From: Actinomycetota bacterium
Lineage (GTDB): Bacteria; Actinomycetota; Actinomycetes; S36-B12; CAIYMF01
Assembly (NCBI GenBank): GCA_026393115.1
Contig: JAPLAU010000012.1
Coordinates: 96,437-160,436 of the forward strand
Length of the DNA stretch: 64,000 nt
Reading direction: 5' to 3'
The position numbers were made by a program, and so were the translations under genes. Every line of letters starts with the position of its first letter. The first letter of the stretch is position 1. Below are positions 62,164-64,000 of the stretch, piece after piece. Under the pieces are notes generated by a model, which saw nothing but the letters and a program-made list of their open reading frames with translations, was not told the DNA's origin and searched no databases.

Positions 62164-64000
62164 TTAGTTGCCTGCGGAGACGTAGAGCGAGGCGCCGTTG
62201 ACGGTTCCGGTGCTCGAACTGGCTGCCGCACTAGCCGCGCTGGCCAGGTCGAAGGTGAGCGTCGTGGTGCTCGGCACCGTGGTGATGGTGAAGTCACCGT
62301 CGAACGGCGAGCCGCTTCCGGAGATCGTGATGTGGTCTCCGACGACCAGGTTGTGAGCGGCAGTGGTGGTGAGCGTCGCCCGAGTGATCGGCTTGAGCCA
62401 GGATCCGGCCGTTGCCTGCGTGTAGGCGGTGCTCGCGACGGTGTAGGTGAACTGCGTCGACGAGGCGCTGACGACCGTAGCGCCGGTGACGTTGAACGGT
62501 GTGCCGGCGCCGGTGACGTTGATGGTGTCATTCACAGTCAGAGAGTTGGGGCTGACGACCGTGACGGTCGTTCCCGGGATGCTCGCGTAACCGGCGCTGA
62601 CCGAAGCTGCGGTGTCGGTTGACGTCGCCAGGTTGCAGGTGAACGTGTTGGCGGCAGGAGTCGCGGCGGGCAGTGTGCAGGTCTGGTTGTCGAACACCGT
62701 GACGCCGGTACCCGAGAGCGTGACTGCTTGGCTTGCGGCGAAGCCGTGGGCGGTGGCGCTGACGGTTACCAAGGTGATCCACTTGGTGGCCGTGCCACCG
62801 GGGCCCAGGTTGCCGCCGTTGTAGCTACTGATCGTGTACGTGAAGGAGTTCGTCGACACGCCGGCGATGGTCTTGGCACCGTCGAGAGTGGCGTTACCGG
62901 TGGCGATGGTCACCTTGTCGCCGTTGGTGAACCCGTGGGACGCCGCGGTCACCGTCACGGTGGTTCTGGGCAGTGTGGAGGTTCCGGTGGCGTCGATGTT
63001 GACACCGCTGTAACTGGTGATCGTGTAGGTGAAGGTGTTGGCGTCGACGACGGTAACGGCCTTGGCACCATCGATCGTCGGAGTGCCCGTGGCAATGGTC
63101 GGTGAGTTGCCGGTGAGGTAATTGTGGCCGGGCGCAGTGACGGTGACCAAGGTCTGTGCGAAGTCGGCGGTGGCGGCGTCGCTTGCGGTGAGGGTGACGT
63201 TCTTGGCTGCGCCGGTTGACAGCGTGCAGGAGAACGTGGTGGGGGTGGGCGCCGGGGAGGCCAGGACGGTGCAGGTCTTGCCGTTGAGCTGGTCGTAGTT
63301 GGTGACCGTGTTGGGCACCGTGAGGCCGATGACGTTGGTGGCCACGAAGTTGTGGTTGACGCCGGTGGTGACCGCGAGGGTGGTCAGGGGCACGGCTGCG
63401 GTGGCGGCGTCGCTTGCGGTGAGGGTGACGTTCTTGGTGGCAGCGCTGGACAGCGTGCACGAGAACGTGGTGCTGGTGATGGTGGGGGAGGCCAGGACGG
63501 TGCAGGTCTTGCCGTTGAGCTGGTCGTAGTTGGTGACCGTGCTCGGAACGGCGAGGGTGACCACGTTGGTGGAGGTGAAGCCGTGGGCGGCGCTGGTGGT
63601 GATGGCCATCGTGGTTTGTCCCACGGTGGCGGTGGCAGCGTCACCGCTGACGACGGTGACGTTCTTGGTGGCAGCGACTGCGAGCGTGCACGAGAAGGTG
63701 GTGCTGGTGATTGTGGGCGAGTTGAGCACGGTGCAGGTCTTGCCATTGAGCTGGTCGTAGTTGGTGACCGTGCTCGGAACGGCGAGGGTGGCAACGTTGC
63801 CACTGACGTAGGGGTGCGTGCTGCTGGTGGTGACAGCGAGGGTGGTCAGACCCAGAGCAGCGGTGGCGTTGTCGCCGCTGACCACGGTGACGTTTTTGGT
63901 GGCTGCGCTGGACAGGGTGCAGCTGAAGGTGGTGGCGGTGATCGCTGGCGAGTTGAGCACGGTGCAGGTTTTGCCGTTGACTTGGTCGTAGTTGGTGACG
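62164..64000 (-). CDS. Giant repetitive surface protein, C-terminal part (cut by window edge)
   Basis: At least 612 codons are visible without an end at the window edge, so the protein continues upstream. It is made of Thr/Val/Ala/Ser-rich beta repeats. Toward the edge are 77-residue units (VTNYDQLNGKTCTVL, TTFSCTLSSAATKNVTV, TTLAVTTSSTHPYVSGN). Closer to the C-terminus are more divergent units with 'HGFTNGDKVTIATGNATLDG' and 'NSFTYTISSYNGGN' patterns, as in FCCH-like or phage/adhesin repeats. Each long unit has two Cys, possibly bonded. No sortase motif or membrane helix ends the protein (it stops at SLYVSAGN). It is probably an exported adhesin or stalk-like surface protein; export cannot be shown as the N-terminus is absent. 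Confidence 0.8.
   Translation of the reverse strand, partial: VTNYDQVNGKTCTVLNSPAITATTFSCTLSSAATKNVTVVSGDNATAALGLTTLAVTTSSTHPYVSGNVATLAVPSTVTNYDQLNGKTCTVLNSPTITSTTFSCTLAVAATKNVTVVSGDAATATVGQTTMAITTSAAHGFTSTNVVTLAVPSTVTNYDQLNGKTCTVLASPTITSTTFSCTLSSAATKNVTLTASDAATAAVPLTTLAVTTGVNHNFVATNVIGLTVPNTVTNYDQLNGKTCTVLASPAPTPTTFSCTLSTGAAKNVTLTASDAATADFAQTLVTVTAPGHNYLTGNSPTIATGTPTIDGAKAVTVVDANTFTYTITSYSGVNIDATGTSTLPRTTVTVTAASHGFTNGDKVTIATGNATLDGAKTIAGVSTNSFTYTISSYNGGNLGPGGTATKWITLVTVSATAHGFAASQAVTLSGTGVTVFDNQTCTLPAATPAANTFTCNLATSTDTAASVSAGYASIPGTTVTVVSPNSLTVNDTINVTGAGTPFNVTGATVVSASSTQFTYTVASTAYTQATAGSWLKPITRATLTTTAAHNLVVGDHITISGSGSPFDGDFTITTVPSTTTLTFDLASAASAAASSSTGTVNGASLYVSAGN
63271..64000 (-). repeat. 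231-bp tandem repeats within the giant surface protein gene
   Basis: The segment GCAGGTCTTG or a close variant recurs at 63271, 63502, 63733 and 63964, an exact period of 231 bp (77 codons). Neighbouring units share long identical stretches at DNA level. The array continues past the window edge. Confidence 0.9.

Noticed and set aside
63271..64000. CRISPR-like array at the window end
   Set aside because: The 231-bp units have no short repeat/spacer pattern and are an open coding frame.

Overview
The window is chromosomal DNA of a high-GC Gram-positive bacterium (Actinomycetota). The gene order dxr–rip1–ispG–GNAT, proS, rimP–nusA–ylxR–infB–rbfA–truB–ribF, rpsO–pnp–M16 peptidase–dapB, thyX–dapA–rnj and ftsK–rimO–pgsA–cinA–clgR follows the order known from Mycobacterium and relatives. 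ThyX, a RskA-type anti-sigma factor, a ClgR-type regulator and Rpf-like muralytic enzymes agree with this. Accessory genes are inserted at several joints, so it is not a mycobacterium; it may be an uncultured or environmental lineage. Many start codons have a TANNNT -10 box 6-7 nt upstream, which suggests frequent leaderless transcription.

Bases 1-19371 look like a nitrogen-scavenging island. It holds a partial dihydropyrimidinase, beta-ureidopropionase, a MocR-type regulator, an aminoaldehyde dehydrogenase, a PotDABC polyamine importer, a DAO-family amine oxidase, an agmatinase-like ureohydrolase, an APC permease, a saccharopine-dehydrogenase-like enzyme and a GABA-type aminotransferase. Together these could take pyrimidines to beta-alanine, and agmatine or putrescine through gamma-aminobutyraldehyde to GABA and succinate semialdehyde. 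Inside the island lie three secreted proteins with the same peptidoglycan-binding-like domain: two tandem muralytic paralogues with a perfect Crp/GlxR-like box upstream, and a sulfatase fusion. The potD gene is frameshifted at its 3' end.

Bases 19413-31318 carry isoprenoid genes (dxr, ispG), the Rip1 site-2 protease, an inserted glycosyltransferase, and an ECF sigma/anti-sigma pair behind a fasciclin gene, which recalls SigK-RskA-MPT70/83. Then come proS, a HAD hydrolase, a TauE-like exporter and two ferritin-like/lipoprotein genes.

Bases 31401-53580 are the translation and RNA-metabolism core (rimP to ribF, rpsO, pnp, rnj) with lysine and diaminopimelate genes (dapB, dapA) and thyX. It is interrupted by a MoxR–DUF58–transglutaminase-like module, whose transglutaminase domain has lost its catalytic triad, and by an acetyltransferase–AzlC–AzlD–acetyltransferase operon on the minus strand.

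Bases 53646-64000 hold a cytochrome P450, ftsK, a short RodZ-like protein, rimO, pgsA, cinA and clgR. The window ends with a secreted protein of unknown function and the 3' part of a giant repetitive surface protein built at this edge from near-identical 231-bp repeats. No tRNA, rRNA, CRISPR array or insertion sequence was recognised.
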